A stretch of DNA of 64,000 nucleotides from Clostridium vitabionis (GCF_015351765.1 NZ_JADKQA010000003.1:163203-227202), one strand, 5' to 3'; positions 7,802-16,331 are shown, numbered from the stretch's first letter. The notes: a model not told the origin generated them from the sequence alone. Numbers and translations are program-made.

Positions 7802-8344
7802 GTGAAATACCGTCTCGCGAGTGCGATGGGCGAGTGCATGAAAACCTCCCCGGTGGAGGCGATCACGGTCAGGGAAATCACGAATCGCTGCGGTGTGTCG
7901 AGACAAACCTTTTACCGCAATTTTCTGGATAAATATGATCTGATCAACTGGTACTTTGACAAACTTCTCACAAGATCCTTTGACCAGATGGGGAAGGGAA
8001 GGACAATTACCGAGAGCCTGATTTTGAAATTTAATTATATCCGTGAGGAACGGCTTTTTTTTACAGCAGCTTTCCGGAATGATGATCAGAACAATCTGCG
8101 CGAGCACGATTTTGCGATGATTTTTGCCTTTTACAGGAATCTGATCAGGGAAAAAACCGGCGAGTTCCCTGCGCCTGCCATGGAGGAAGTCCTGGAGATG
8201 TACTGCTGGGCGCAGATCTACCGCACAGTAAAATGGGTGCTCGGCGGTATGCGGATGAGCTCGCGGGAACTAGCGCAGGTGATGGTCAATGCCATGCCGC
8301 AGCCGGTCGAGAGGCTTTTCCGGGCGTTGAACATCTTGGAATGA
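7802..8344 (+). CDS. TetR/AcrR-family transcriptional regulator (DhaS-like)
   Basis: 180 residues from GTG 7802. The N-terminal helix-turn-helix is clear: ITVREITNRCGVSRQTFYRNF, then the FLDKYDLINWYF transition typical of the dihydroxyacetone-kinase-regulator (DhaS, TetR_C_8) branch. I chose the GTG because GGGGAG lies 5 nt upstream and the family usually begins immediately before the first helix. An in-frame ATG at 7733 would add 23 unconserved residues and has only a weak ribosome site. It is adjacent to fucO, whose promoter carries a 9-10-9 inverted repeat, so it probably regulates fucO. Confidence 0.88.
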   Translation: MKYRLASAMGECMKTSPVEAITVREITNRCGVSRQTFYRNFLDKYDLINWYFDKLLTRSFDQMGKGRTITESLILKFNYIREERLFFTAAFRNDDQNNLREHDFAMIFAFYRNLIREKTGEFPAPAMEEVLEMYCWAQIYRTVKWVLGGMRMSSRELAQVMVNAMPQPVERLFRALNILE

Positions 8345-8366
8345 TCCTGGGAGCCATGTGATGTTA

Positions 8367-8420
8367 CTGTTTGGATCCCCGCATCCAGCGAAGCTTTGCT
8401 TCACAGGGTGCGGGGATCCG
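8367..8420. repeat. Dispersed palindromic repeat, copy 2
   Basis: CTGTTTGGATCCCCGCATC, central GAAGCTTTGCTTC and GGTGCGGGGATCC. GGATCCCCGCA (8373-8383) pairs with TGCGGGGATCC (8410-8420). Homologous to 3529-3582. Confidence 0.6.
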
Positions 8421-8441
8421 CGTGTCTGCGGCGCTTGGCCC

Positions 8442-8507
8442 ATGTGGGGACAGAACGCGCAAAACTGCCTGCAAGCAGCCATTTTGCGCGTCCTGCCCCC
8501 GCATGTG
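8442..8507. other. Large imperfect palindrome between regulator and fucO
   Basis: CATGTGGGG..CAG.ACGCGCAAAA on the left (8442-8464) pairs with TTTTGCGCGT.CTG.CCCC.CATG on the right (8483-8506), giving a ~65-nt cruciform-capable structure. There is no U-run, so it is not a classic terminator. With the repeat just before it, it fills most of the 289-nt gene-free gap. Confidence 0.5.
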
Positions 8508-8532
8508 ATGAACCGTAAACGCCTGGTCATGC

Positions 8533-8560
8533 AAGTTACACATCTGGTAAAGTGTAACTT
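8533..8560. promoter_or_regulatory. Candidate operator of fucO
   Basis: AAGTTACAC (8533-8541), 10-nt spacer, GTGTAACTT (8552-8560), perfectly symmetric. The right arm overlaps the predicted fucO -35 box. The size and symmetry suit a TetR-family dimer; the adjacent regulator is the obvious candidate. Confidence 0.65.
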
Positions 8561-8587
8561 ACATTTCCACCTCCGACATGTTATTTT
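8559..8587 (+). promoter_or_regulatory. Probable fucO promoter
   Basis: TTACAT (8559-8564), 17 nt, TATTTT (8582-8587); the -35 overlaps the inverted repeat. Confidence 0.5.
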
Positions 8588-8633
8588 ATTAACAGATGGG
8601 TAAAGAAATCATTTTCCAGAGGAGGATGGAAAC

Positions 8634-9779
8634 ATGGCGAACAGAATTTCCCTTAATGGCACATCATATCATGGAGCCGGTGCAATCCAGGAAATTGTCC
8701 CGGAGATGAAAGCGAGAGGCTTTCACAAAGCATTTGTGGCATCTGATCCGGATCTTGTTAAATTTGGCGTCACTGCCAAGGTAACAGATCTTCTGGATGC
8801 CGCGCAGATTCCGTTCACGCTGTATTCTGATATTAAGCCAAATCCTACGATCGCTAACGTACAGCACGGTGTGGAAGCATTCAAGGCATCCGGAGCGGAC
8901 TGCATTATTGCGATCGGCGGCGGATCTTCCATGGATACGTCCAAGGCAATCGGCATTATCATAACCAATCCGGACTTTGCTGATGTGAGAAGCCTGGAGG
9001 GCGTCGCGCCGACGAAAAATCCCTGCGTGCCGATTATCGCCGTACCGACAACCGCGGGAACCGCTGCGGAGGTTACCATCAACTATGTCATCACCGATGT
9101 CGAAAAAGAGCGGAAGTTTGTCTGCGTAGATACCCACGACATGCCGATTATCGCCGTGGTCGATCCGGAGATGATGTCCTCCATGCCGAAGGGGCTTACC
9201 GCCTGCACAGGGATGGATGCCCTGACCCATGCCATCGAGGGCTACACGACGAAGGGCGCCTGGGAAATGACCGATATGTTCCACCTTGAGGCCATCAGGC
9301 TGATTGCGGAGAACCTTCGTGATGCTGTAGCCAATACCAAAAAGGGACGTGAAGGCATGGCCCTTGGCCAATATATTGCCGGTATGGGATTTTCCAATGT
9401 AGGTCTTGGTATTGACCATTCCATGGCGCATACGCTGTCTGCCCACTATGACACGCCTCATGGTATGGCCTGCGCGATGTTCCTGCCGATCACCATGGAG
9501 TTTAACCGGGATTACACCGGCACAAAATACAGAGAGATCGCAAGAGCCATGGGCGTCAAGGGCGTCGACGAGATGACCCAGGAGGAGTATCGCGATGCGG
9601 CGATTGCCGCCGTGAAACAGCTCTCCAAGGATGTCGGGATCCCCGAGAAGAATGACCGTATCCGCGAGGAGGATCTCGATCAGCTTGCTACAGATGCCCT
9701 GAACGATGCCTGCTATCCGGGAAATCCGCGTGAGGCGACCAAGGAACAGGTCATTGAGATGTTCCGTCAGCTGATGTAA
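8634..9779 (+). CDS. fucO: Lactaldehyde reductase / iron-containing alcohol dehydrogenase
   Basis: 381 residues of the group III Fe-dependent alcohol dehydrogenase family, closely resembling E. coli FucO (NAD-dependent interconversion of L-lactaldehyde and 1,2-propanediol). Visible: the nucleotide-binding GGGSSMDTSKAIG loop, AVPTTAGTAAEVT, and metal ligands Asp and His in GMDALTHAIEG, then the His residues of GIDHSMAH and DTPHG. AGGAGG lies 8-9 nt upstream. No fucose or rhamnose genes are nearby, so it may work on other short aldehydes. Probably controlled by the adjacent TetR-like protein through the inverted repeat at 8533-8560. Confidence 0.92.
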   Translation: MANRISLNGTSYHGAGAIQEIVPEMKARGFHKAFVASDPDLVKFGVTAKVTDLLDAAQIPFTLYSDIKPNPTIANVQHGVEAFKASGADCIIAIGGGSSMDTSKAIGIIITNPDFADVRSLEGVAPTKNPCVPIIAVPTTAGTAAEVTINYVITDVEKERKFVCVDTHDMPIIAVVDPEMMSSMPKGLTACTGMDALTHAIEGYTTKGAWEMTDMFHLEAIRLIAENLRDAVANTKKGREGMALGQYIAGMGFSNVGLGIDHSMAHTLSAHYDTPHGMACAMFLPITMEFNRDYTGTKYREIARAMGVKGVDEMTQEEYRDAAIAAVKQLSKDVGIPEKNDRIREEDLDQLATDALNDACYPGNPREATKEQVIEMFRQLM

Positions 9780-9816
9780 TCGACAAAGATACAACAGATA
9801 AACATGATTCTCCATG

Positions 9817-9863
9817 CCGGGGATGCCGCTGCCGCGAAAAAAGCGCTTCAGCGGCATCCCCGG
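9817..9863 (+). terminator. Probable terminator after fucO
   Basis: CCGGGGATGCCGCTG (9817-9831) pairs perfectly with CAGCGGCATCCCCGG (9849-9863). The U-run is poor on the plus strand; it lies between convergent genes and may act on both. Confidence 0.6.
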
Positions 9864-9893
9864 TTATGCTTTCTGGTGAACAAATATGCGGCA

Positions 9894-10736
9894 TTATTTT
9901 TGAAGCGGTTTTCTCGGCCGGCGGTTTACCGCCATCCAGGCACAGAGCAGCATATTCACCCCGTAGAGAACCGGCGTCCCGGTAAGCCATGTCGCCCTGC
10001 CGATGGCGTCCATCAGCGTATCTCCGGGCGATGCATTGTATTGCAGGGCAAAGGAAAACCCCAGTCCGGCGATGAGAAAATGCAGGAGAATCATTGCCGA
10101 GTTATTCAGCAGCGCCGGAAATACAAGGAAGCCTGCGCCTTTTCCCGACCGGAAGGAAAGACATTTTGCGAGCAGCCATGCGGTGTTGGTCAGGATGGCG
10201 AGGAAGGTGACTGACATCAACCGGTCATGGAATTGGACAGGCCGATTGTCTTCGGTCACAGAGAGGACGCCGTCACCCCGGGAAATAAAGAATGCTTTTA
10301 AGTCCTGCTCGGCCTGTTCTCTGTCATCCGGGCGGTAATGATATGCCCCTGCAAAGTCTCCATCCACCGTCTTGACCAGGAGCGGAACATCATCCACATG
10401 GTACTTTGTGATGATCCGCTCGTACTGCGCGTCGTCCTTCCAATAGAGAGTGTCAAAGTAATACACTTGCCAGCTGTTCTTTTTCAGCGTCTCCTCCAGC
10501 ACCGGTCCAAATTCCGTGCAGTCAGGGCAGGAGGGCCTTCCAAAGTAAATATAGAATACTCCCGGCAGGTCATTAAAAAAAGCCGTGCTTGAGATGCTGA
10601 TGATGGATTCCTTTGGCTTGCCCGCATCGCGCAGGCTGGAGCAGATGCCGCTTGCCAGGGTAAGAAAAATCGGGATGAACCAGAGAAGAAAGAGAATAAT
10701 GAACGGCCTGTCTTCTTTTCTGAGCTTTTTCCACAT
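9894..10736 (-). CDS. Membrane-anchored thioredoxin-like protein with CPDC motif
   Basis: 280 residues. One N-terminal membrane segment (about 12-30), then an extracytoplasmic thioredoxin-fold region with FGRPSCPDC, cysteines at 70 and 73, followed by a VDDVPLLVKT cis-proline block. The C-terminal third has three more probable membrane helices (about 172-194, 200-230, 248-270). The CPDC region resembles thioredoxin-like bacteriocin transport accessory proteins. It likely handles disulfides or thiols outside the membrane, but the exact role is unknown. AAGGAG 8 nt upstream fixes ATG 10736. The multi-helix C-terminus is not typical for this family. Confidence 0.75.
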   Translation of the reverse strand: MWKKLRKEDRPFIILFLLWFIPIFLTLASGICSSLRDAGKPKESIISISSTAFFNDLPGVFYIYFGRPSCPDCTEFGPVLEETLKKNSWQVYYFDTLYWKDDAQYERIITKYHVDDVPLLVKTVDGDFAGAYHYRPDDREQAEQDLKAFFISRGDGVLSVTEDNRPVQFHDRLMSVTFLAILTNTAWLLAKCLSFRSGKGAGFLVFPALLNNSAMILLHFLIAGLGFSFALQYNASPGDTLMDAIGRATWLTGTPVLYGVNMLLCAWMAVNRRPRKPLQK

Positions 10737-11042
10737 ATCACGTCTCCTTGCTCAGTGTTGGTTATGGATGTGAATATATGCCAGTTGCTAATATCACTGC
10801 ACATACTACCTTATGTTTATTATAATATATTATTAAATAGAGCACATCAAGCATCGATATTAAGTAAACGATGAGAATAACATGATACTCTTACTCCTCC
10901 ACGAGCGTAAAACATGATGATGGCTCTGAGCCCTAGCACAAAATGCTTAAACCGCAGTTTTCATTGAAAACACTTCCTCGACCAAAGCCTTCCGTTGTTG
11001 TATAATCAACTATTATGCAGTTGGCGAAGGGAGGCACTTTTT
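10737..11042. other. Divergent intergenic region, AT-rich
   Basis: 306 nt without a gene. An AT-rich core (about 10800-10870) precedes the minus-strand gene, and the right end holds the promoter at 10978-11006. I saw no structured RNA or repeat in it. Confidence 0.5.
10978..11006 (+). promoter_or_regulatory. Promoter of the GTPase-nuclease fusion gene
   Basis: TCGACC (10978-10983), 17 nt, TATAAT (11001-11006). A start near 11013 leaves a 30-nt leader holding GGGAGG. Confidence 0.6.
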
Positions 11043-13772
11043 ATGGGCGGACAAAAGCCTGAACAACCGTTAAGACATCTCTGCGTGGGCCTTCTTGCTC
11101 ATGTTGACGCGGGCAAGACGACGCTCTCCGAGGCTCTGCTCTATGAGAGCGGCGGCATCCGGAAGCTCGGCAGGGTGGACCAGGGCGATGCCTTCCTCGA
11201 CAATCTGGCGCTGGAGAGGGCGCGCGGCATCACGATCTTTTCCAAACAGGCGGTCCTGACGGAGGGGGATACCGAGGTGACGCTCATGGACACCCCGGGG
11301 CATGCGGATTTCTCTGCGGAGATGGAGAGGACGCTCCAGGTGCTCGACTTGGCCGTCCTTGTCATCAGCGGTTCCGAGGGCGTGCAGAGCCACACGGAGG
11401 TGTTGTGGAATCTCCTCGCGAGATACCGGGTGCCGACGGTCTTTTTCGTGAACAAGATGGATCTGGCCAGCCGCCCGGAGAAGGAGATTCTCCAGGAGAT
11501 CCGGAAAAAGCTCGGCGCGAACGCGGTGGATTTTACCGCGCCGGGCAGCGGGGATTTCTTTGAAAATGTCGCCGCCGCGGATGAGGACGCGATGGAGGAG
11601 TATTTCGCGGACGGGGAAGTCTCCGAGGAGAGAATCCGGGCGGAGATCGCGGACAGGGAGATTTTCCCCTGCTGGTTCGGGTCAGCCTTGCGGGATCTCG
11701 GTGTCGGGGACTTCCTGCGGGGACTTGTCCGGTTCGCGCCGGATCCCGTCCGCAGCGCGGAGTTTGGGGCGAAGGTCTTCAAGATCATGCGCGACCGCGA
11801 GGGAAAGCGGCTGACCTTCCTTCGGATCACCGGCGGGATTCTCCGCGTCCGGGAGGAGATCGGCGGGGAGAAGATCAGCGGAATCCGGGTGTATTCCGGG
11901 GAGAAATACCGGAGTGTGCCGGAGGCTGATGCGGGAACCGTCTGTGCGGTTCTCGGCCTCACCGGGACAAGGCCCGGCATGGGGCTCGGCCATGAGGCGG
12001 ATTCCGTCGCGCCCGCCCTGGAGCCGATGATGACCTACCGGCTGATCCTTCCGCCGGATACGGCCGCCGCCCAGGTTCTTCCGAAGCTCAGGGAGCTTGA
12101 GGAGGAAGTGCCGGAGATGCATCTGGTCTGGGATGAGGAGAAGGGGGAAATCCACGTCCAGATCATGGGCACCGTGCAGATGGAGATTCTGGCTGACCTT
12201 ATGCGGGAGCGAACCGGCCTTGCGGTCAGCTTCGGCGAGCGGAGCGTCGTCTACCGGGAGACGATCGCCGATACTGTCGAGGGCGTCGGGCATTTTGAGC
12301 CGCTCCGCCACTACGCGGAGGTGCATCTGCTGCTCGAGCCCGGCGAGCGGGGGAGCGGCCTCGTGTTTGACGACCGCTGCGATTACGACACCCTGGCGGG
12401 AAACTGGCACCGGCTGATCCTCCAGCATCTCGGCGAGCGGGAGCACCGGGGCGTCCTGACCGGGTCGCCGATCACCGACATGAAGATCACCCTGATGAGC
12501 GGGCGCGCAAGCATCAAGCACACCGAGGGCGGCGATTTCCGCCAGGCTGTCTACCGGGCCGTCCGCCAGGGGCTGATGGAGGCGGAGTCGGTGCTGCTCG
12601 AGCCGTACTGCCGGTTTATTCTGGAAATTCCGGAAAATTCGATCGGAAGAGCGATGACTGACCTGGGGCGCCTGTCGGCGAAATTTGATCCGCCGGAAAT
12701 CTCGGGAGCCCGGGCCGTCATCCGCGGCCGCGGGCCGGCAGCCGGCCTGGATGCTTACCAGGCGGATCTCACCGCTTACACAGCGGGGCGCGGGCACCTG
12801 ACCTGCATCCCCGACGGCTATGATCTCTGCCACAATGCGGAGGAGGTTATCGCCGCCCGGGGCTATGACCCGGAGCTTGACCTCCGGAATCCTTCCGGCT
12901 CGGTCTTCTGTACCCACGGGGCGGGGTTCTATGTGCCCTGGAACGAGGTGAAGGATTATATGCACCTCGAGAGCTGCTTCTCGGAAAACAGCGGAAAACT
13001 GCGCGGGGAGGGCGAGGTGGAGACCGCGGCGGGAACAATCCAGGGCGGGGATGCCCGCTCGCGCAGGCAGGAGGAGCAGTGGATCGGCACCGATGAGGTG
13101 GACGCTATCCTTGACCGCACATACAACGCCAACCGGAAGAGGGATGAGGAAAACGGGCGGAACCGCTGGGGAGCGAGGAAAAAGCCGGTGAAGAGCGGCG
13201 AGACGATTTACCGGGCGCCGGAGGGCGGAGCGGACAGGCAATCGGAGAAGGCCGCGAAAAAGGCGGCAGAGCCCCATTATCTGCTAGTTGACGGCTACAA
13301 TGTAATTTTCTCCTGGGAGGAGCTGAACAGCCTGGCGAAGGCCAATATCGACAGCGCGCGCGACCGGCTTCTCGACATTCTCTGCAATTACCAGGGATAC
13401 ACGAAGGATTATCTGATCATTGTCTTTGACGCCTACCGCGTCCAGGGGCACCGGACGGAGTTTTTTGACTTCCGGAATATCCACGTCGTGTTCACGAAGG
13501 AGGCGGAGACGGCTGACCAGTATATTGAAAAATTCACGCACGAGAATGCGCGCCGGCACAATGTCACCGTGGCGACCTCGGACGGCCTCGAACAGGTCAT
13601 TATCCGCGGCCAGGGTGCCGCGCTGATCTCCTCCCGCGAATTCGAGAAGGAGGTTCACCGGGTGGAGGAGTTGATCCGGGCCGAGAACCATGAACGGGCA
13701 GTGAACCGGCCGAACCCGAAGAATTACCTCCTGGATGGTATCGACGAGGAGACCCGGAGACAGCTCAAATGA
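11043..13772 (+). CDS. TetM/EF-G-like ribosomal GTPase fused to a Rae1/YacP-type NYN nuclease domain
   Basis: 909 residues from ATG 11043 (GGGAGG 8 nt upstream). Residues ~1-650 are a translation-factor GTPase of the ribosomal-protection (TetM/O) group: G1 AHVDAGKT, G2 region GITIFS, G3 DTPGH, G4 NKMD, then EF-G-like domains including LLEPYCRF and DLTAYTAGRG. A charged linker (~650-743) follows. Residues ~744-909 are an NYN/PIN-like domain matching Rae1 (YacP): LLVDGYNVIFSW, IVFDAYRVQG, VVFTKEAETADQYIE, TVATSDGLEQ. Rae1 of Bacillus cleaves mRNA in the ribosomal A site. The combination suggests a factor that enters the A site as an EF-G mimic and delivers a nuclease. The proline-containing loop that TetM uses against tetracycline appears replaced (KHTEGGDF), so tetracycline resistance should not be assumed. 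Confidence 0.9.
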   Translation: MGGQKPEQPLRHLCVGLLAHVDAGKTTLSEALLYESGGIRKLGRVDQGDAFLDNLALERARGITIFSKQAVLTEGDTEVTLMDTPGHADFSAEMERTLQVLDLAVLVISGSEGVQSHTEVLWNLLARYRVPTVFFVNKMDLASRPEKEILQEIRKKLGANAVDFTAPGSGDFFENVAAADEDAMEEYFADGEVSEERIRAEIADREIFPCWFGSALRDLGVGDFLRGLVRFAPDPVRSAEFGAKVFKIMRDREGKRLTFLRITGGILRVREEIGGEKISGIRVYSGEKYRSVPEADAGTVCAVLGLTGTRPGMGLGHEADSVAPALEPMMTYRLILPPDTAAAQVLPKLRELEEEVPEMHLVWDEEKGEIHVQIMGTVQMEILADLMRERTGLAVSFGERSVVYRETIADTVEGVGHFEPLRHYAEVHLLLEPGERGSGLVFDDRCDYDTLAGNWHRLILQHLGEREHRGVLTGSPITDMKITLMSGRASIKHTEGGDFRQAVYRAVRQGLMEAESVLLEPYCRFILEIPENSIGRAMTDLGRLSAKFDPPEISGARAVIRGRGPAAGLDAYQADLTAYTAGRGHLTCIPDGYDLCHNAEEVIAARGYDPELDLRNPSGSVFCTHGAGFYVPWNEVKDYMHLESCFSENSGKLRGEGEVETAAGTIQGGDARSRRQEEQWIGTDEVDAILDRTYNANRKRDEENGRNRWGARKKPVKSGETIYRAPEGGADRQSEKAAKKAAEPHYLLVDGYNVIFSWEELNSLAKANIDSARDRLLDILCNYQGYTKDYLIIVFDAYRVQGHRTEFFDFRNIHVVFTKEAETADQYIEKFTHENARRHNVTVATSDGLEQVIIRGQGAALISSREFEKEVHRVEELIRAENHERAVNRPNPKNYLLDGIDEETRRQLK

Positions 13773-13846
13773 GCGGATACCGGAAGAACGGCGTGAACAC
13801 TGCCGGCGCAGGAGGAAACGCTGCAAAAATATCCGGGAATCCACGG

Positions 13847-13875
13847 TTGACATTTCCCAGGAACAGTGCTTTAAT
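13847..13875 (+). promoter_or_regulatory. trpBA promoter
   Basis: TTGACA (13847-13852), 17 nt, TTTAAT (13870-13875), upstream of the T-box leader. A second TTGACA at 13885 has no convincing -10. Confidence 0.7.
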
Positions 13876-13919
13876 AATGTAAAACTTGACAGTCATAAAC
13901 CTGTGAGGCGGAGATAAAA

Positions 13920-14168
13920 GTATTTGTGCACACACAGAGAGTCCGGGGCGGTGGGATCCGGGCGGAACGCAGGATACAGAAATGGACCGCTGAGGGCGCG
14001 CTGAAAGGGCGGAAGTGATCCCGCCTGAGTATTTCGCGACGCCGGGCTCGCGTCAGAAGCCGGGGATATGTAGGTATCCCGCAGAGTGCACGCAGCTTGC
14101 GTGAAACAGGGTGGCACCGCGATTTTTATCGTCCCTGGCAGCTTTAACCGGCTGTCAGGGATTTTTTT
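13920..14168 (+). ncRNA. Tryptophan T-box leader
   Basis: A complete T-box: the AGAGAG start of stem I near 13936, specifier region GAAATGGACC with codon TGG (Trp) at 13983-13985, the T-box sequence AGGGTGGCACCGCG at 14108-14121, and the competing terminator CCCTGGCAGC (14133-14142)/GCTGTCAGGG (14151-14160) followed by seven T. Uncharged tRNA-Trp should stabilise the antiterminator and switch on trpB and trpA. The region 13773-14249 contains no protein gene; this leader and its promoter occupy most of it. Confidence 0.95.
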
Positions 14169-14249
14169 ATGCAGAGCACGACAACAGGCGCGAGCCCGGC
14201 GGGCGAAGCGCGGGTTAAGTGGTGCGGAGATGATCTCAGGAGGAAAAGT

Positions 14250-15440
14250 ATGGCAGAATCAAAGGGCAGATTTGGAGAGTATGGCGGGCAGTATGTTCCC
14301 GAGACCCTGATGGTGGCGGTCAACGAGCTGGAGAAAGCCTACAATGAGGCAAAACATGACCCTTCCTTCCAGGCGGAGTTCCACAAAATGCTGAATGAGT
14401 ATGCGGGCAGGCCGTCGCTCCTCTATTATGCGGAGCACATGACCAAGGATCTGGGCGGCGCGAAAATTTATCTCAAGCGGGAAGACCTGAACCACACCGG
14501 CGCCCACAAGATCAACAACGTGATCGGGCAGATGCTTCTCGCGAAGCGGATGGGCAAGACCCGCGTTATCGCGGAGACCGGCGCCGGCCAGCACGGCGTC
14601 GCAACGGCGACGGTGGCCGCGCTCATGGGCATGGAGTGCGAGATCTTCATGGGGGCAAAGGACTGCGAGCGGCAGGCGCTGAATGTCTACCGCATGCGGC
14701 TGCTCGGCGCGAAGGTTCACCCGGTCAGCAGCGGTACCGGGACCCTGAAGGACGCGGTCAATGAGACGATGCGGGAATGGAGCAACCGGATTGCGGACAC
14801 CCACTATGTGCTGGGCTCTGTCATGGGACCGTACCCCTTCCCGGAAATGATCCGCGATTTCCAGGCGGTCATCTCCGCGGAGATCAAGGAACAGCTGATG
14901 GAGAAGGAGGGAAAGCTTCCGGACGCGGTGGTCGCTTGTGTCGGCGGCGGTTCCAATGCCATCGGTGCCTTCTATAACTTCATCCAGGATCCTTCCGTGC
15001 GCCTGATCGGCTGCGAGGCAGCCGGCCGCGGTGTGGACACCCTGGAGACGGCCGCGACGATCGCTACCGGCTCGCTGGGCATTTTCCATGGCATGAAGTC
15101 CCTGTTCTGCCAGAACGAGTACGGGCAGATCGCGCCGGTCTACTCCATCTCCGCCGGCCTGGATTACCCGGGCATCGGGCCGGAGCATGCCTATCTCCAC
15201 GATATCGGCCGCGCCGAGTACGTTCCGGTCACCGACGATGAGGCGGTAAATGCCTTCGAGTACCTCTCCCGCACGGAGGGCATTATCCCGGCGATCGAGA
15301 GCGCGCACGCCGTCGCCTACGCCATGAAGCTCGCGCCTGCGATGGGGAAAAACCAGATCATTGTCATCAACATTTCCGGGCGCGGCGACAAGGACGTTGC
15401 GGCTATCGCAAGATACAGAGGGGAGGATCTCCATGATTAA
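14250..15440 (+). CDS. trpB: Tryptophan synthase beta chain
   Basis: 396 residues. Condenses indole with serine to tryptophan using PLP. Visible: N-terminal [15 protein letters not shown], the PLP lysine in [21 protein letters not shown], the glycine-rich phosphate loop [10 protein letters not shown], and the C-terminal SGRGDKD. AGGAGG sits 6-7 nt before ATG 14250; upstream in-frame codons belong to the leader. trpA overlaps its stop by 8 nt, so translation is coupled. Controlled by the tryptophan T-box. Confidence 0.97.
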   Translation: MAESKGRFGEYGGQYVPETLMVAVNELEKAYNEAKHDPSFQAEFHKMLNEYAGRPSLLYYAEHMTKDLGGAKIYLKREDLNHTGAHKINNVIGQMLLAKRMGKTRVIAETGAGQHGVATATVAALMGMECEIFMGAKDCERQALNVYRMRLLGAKVHPVSSGTGTLKDAVNETMREWSNRIADTHYVLGSVMGPYPFPEMIRDFQAVISAEIKEQLMEKEGKLPDAVVACVGGGSNAIGAFYNFIQDPSVRLIGCEAAGRGVDTLETAATIATGSLGIFHGMKSLFCQNEYGQIAPVYSISAGLDYPGIGPEHAYLHDIGRAEYVPVTDDEAVNAFEYLSRTEGIIPAIESAHAVAYAMKLAPAMGKNQIIVINISGRGDKDVAAIARYRGEDLHD

Positions 15441-16209
15441 AGTAAAAGAGGCATTTCAGAACGGCAAGGCATTTATCCCGTTTATCACCTGCGGCGACCC
15501 GTCGCTGGATGTGACGAAGGAGATCATCCGCGCGATGGATGAGGCGGGGGCAGACCTGATCGAGCTCGGCATGCCATTTTCCGATCCGATCGCCGAGGGA
15601 CCGGTTATCCAGGAAGCCGACCTGAGATCTCTGAACGCGGGAACCACGACGGACAAGATCTTCGATATGGTGGCGGAGGTTCGGAAGACAGTCCGGAAGC
15701 CCATGCTTTTCATGACCTATGCGAACGTTGTCTTTCATTACGGCATCGAGCGATTCTGCGCGAGGGCGGAGGAGCTTGAGGTCAACGGCCTGATCCTCCC
15801 GGATGTCCCGTTCGAGGAGAAGGAAGAATTCGCCAGCATCTGCCGGAAGCATAACATCGATATGATCTCCCTGATCGCGCCGACCTCGCATGACCGGATC
15901 ACGACGATCGCGAAGAACGCCGAGGGCTTTGTCTACATCGTGTCTTCCATGGGCGTCACCGGCGTCCGGAAGGAGATCACGACCGATATTCCGGCGATGG
16001 TGGATCTCGTCCGGAAGGCCACGGACGTCCCCTGCGCCGTGGGCTTCGGCATCTCGACACCGGAGCAGTGCAGGAAAATGGCGGAAATCTCGGACGGGGC
16101 AATCGTCGGCTCGGCGATTATCAAGATTGTCGCGCAGTACGGGAAGGATGCCGTGCCCTATGTCCGGGACTATGTGAAAGCCATGAAGGATGCCATCAGG
16201 GGACTGTAA
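15433..16209 (+). CDS. trpA: Tryptophan synthase alpha chain
   Basis: 258 residues, TIM barrel. Cleaves indole-3-glycerol phosphate to indole for TrpB. The catalytic glutamate and aspartate are in [15 protein letters not shown]; the phosphate-binding GFGIS and GSAIIKI loops are present near the C-terminus. ATG 15433 overlaps the trpB stop and has GGGAGG 7 nt upstream, inside trpB. No trpEGDCF genes accompany the pair here. Confidence 0.96.
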   Translation: MIKVKEAFQNGKAFIPFITCGDPSLDVTKEIIRAMDEAGADLIELGMPFSDPIAEGPVIQEADLRSLNAGTTTDKIFDMVAEVRKTVRKPMLFMTYANVVFHYGIERFCARAEELEVNGLILPDVPFEEKEEFASICRKHNIDMISLIAPTSHDRITTIAKNAEGFVYIVSSMGVTGVRKEITTDIPAMVDLVRKATDVPCAVGFGISTPEQCRKMAEISDGAIVGSAIIKIVAQYGKDAVPYVRDYVKAMKDAIRGL

Positions 16210-16275
16210 CAGCCTCCGGTGCCCAAAAAGCTTGGAAGATCGCCGATTTTGAGCCTGCAAGCCCTGATTTGGGGC

Positions 16276-16304
16276 TTGCATCCGCAGGAAAACTCTGCTA
16301 TACT
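16276..16304 (+). promoter_or_regulatory. Promoter of the rimP-nusA-infB operon
   Basis: TTGCAT (16276-16281), 17 nt, TATACT (16299-16304). The -35 overlaps the right arm of a small hairpin GCAAGCCC/GGGCTTGC (16257-16279) that may end trpA transcription. Confidence 0.7.
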
Positions 16305-16331
16305 CCAAACGATAACTGATAAAATTAAGAA

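Noticed and set aside
11043-13772. Annotation as a tetracycline-resistance gene
   Set aside because: The GTPase family matches, but the critical loop is different and a nuclease domain is attached; resistance is unsupported.
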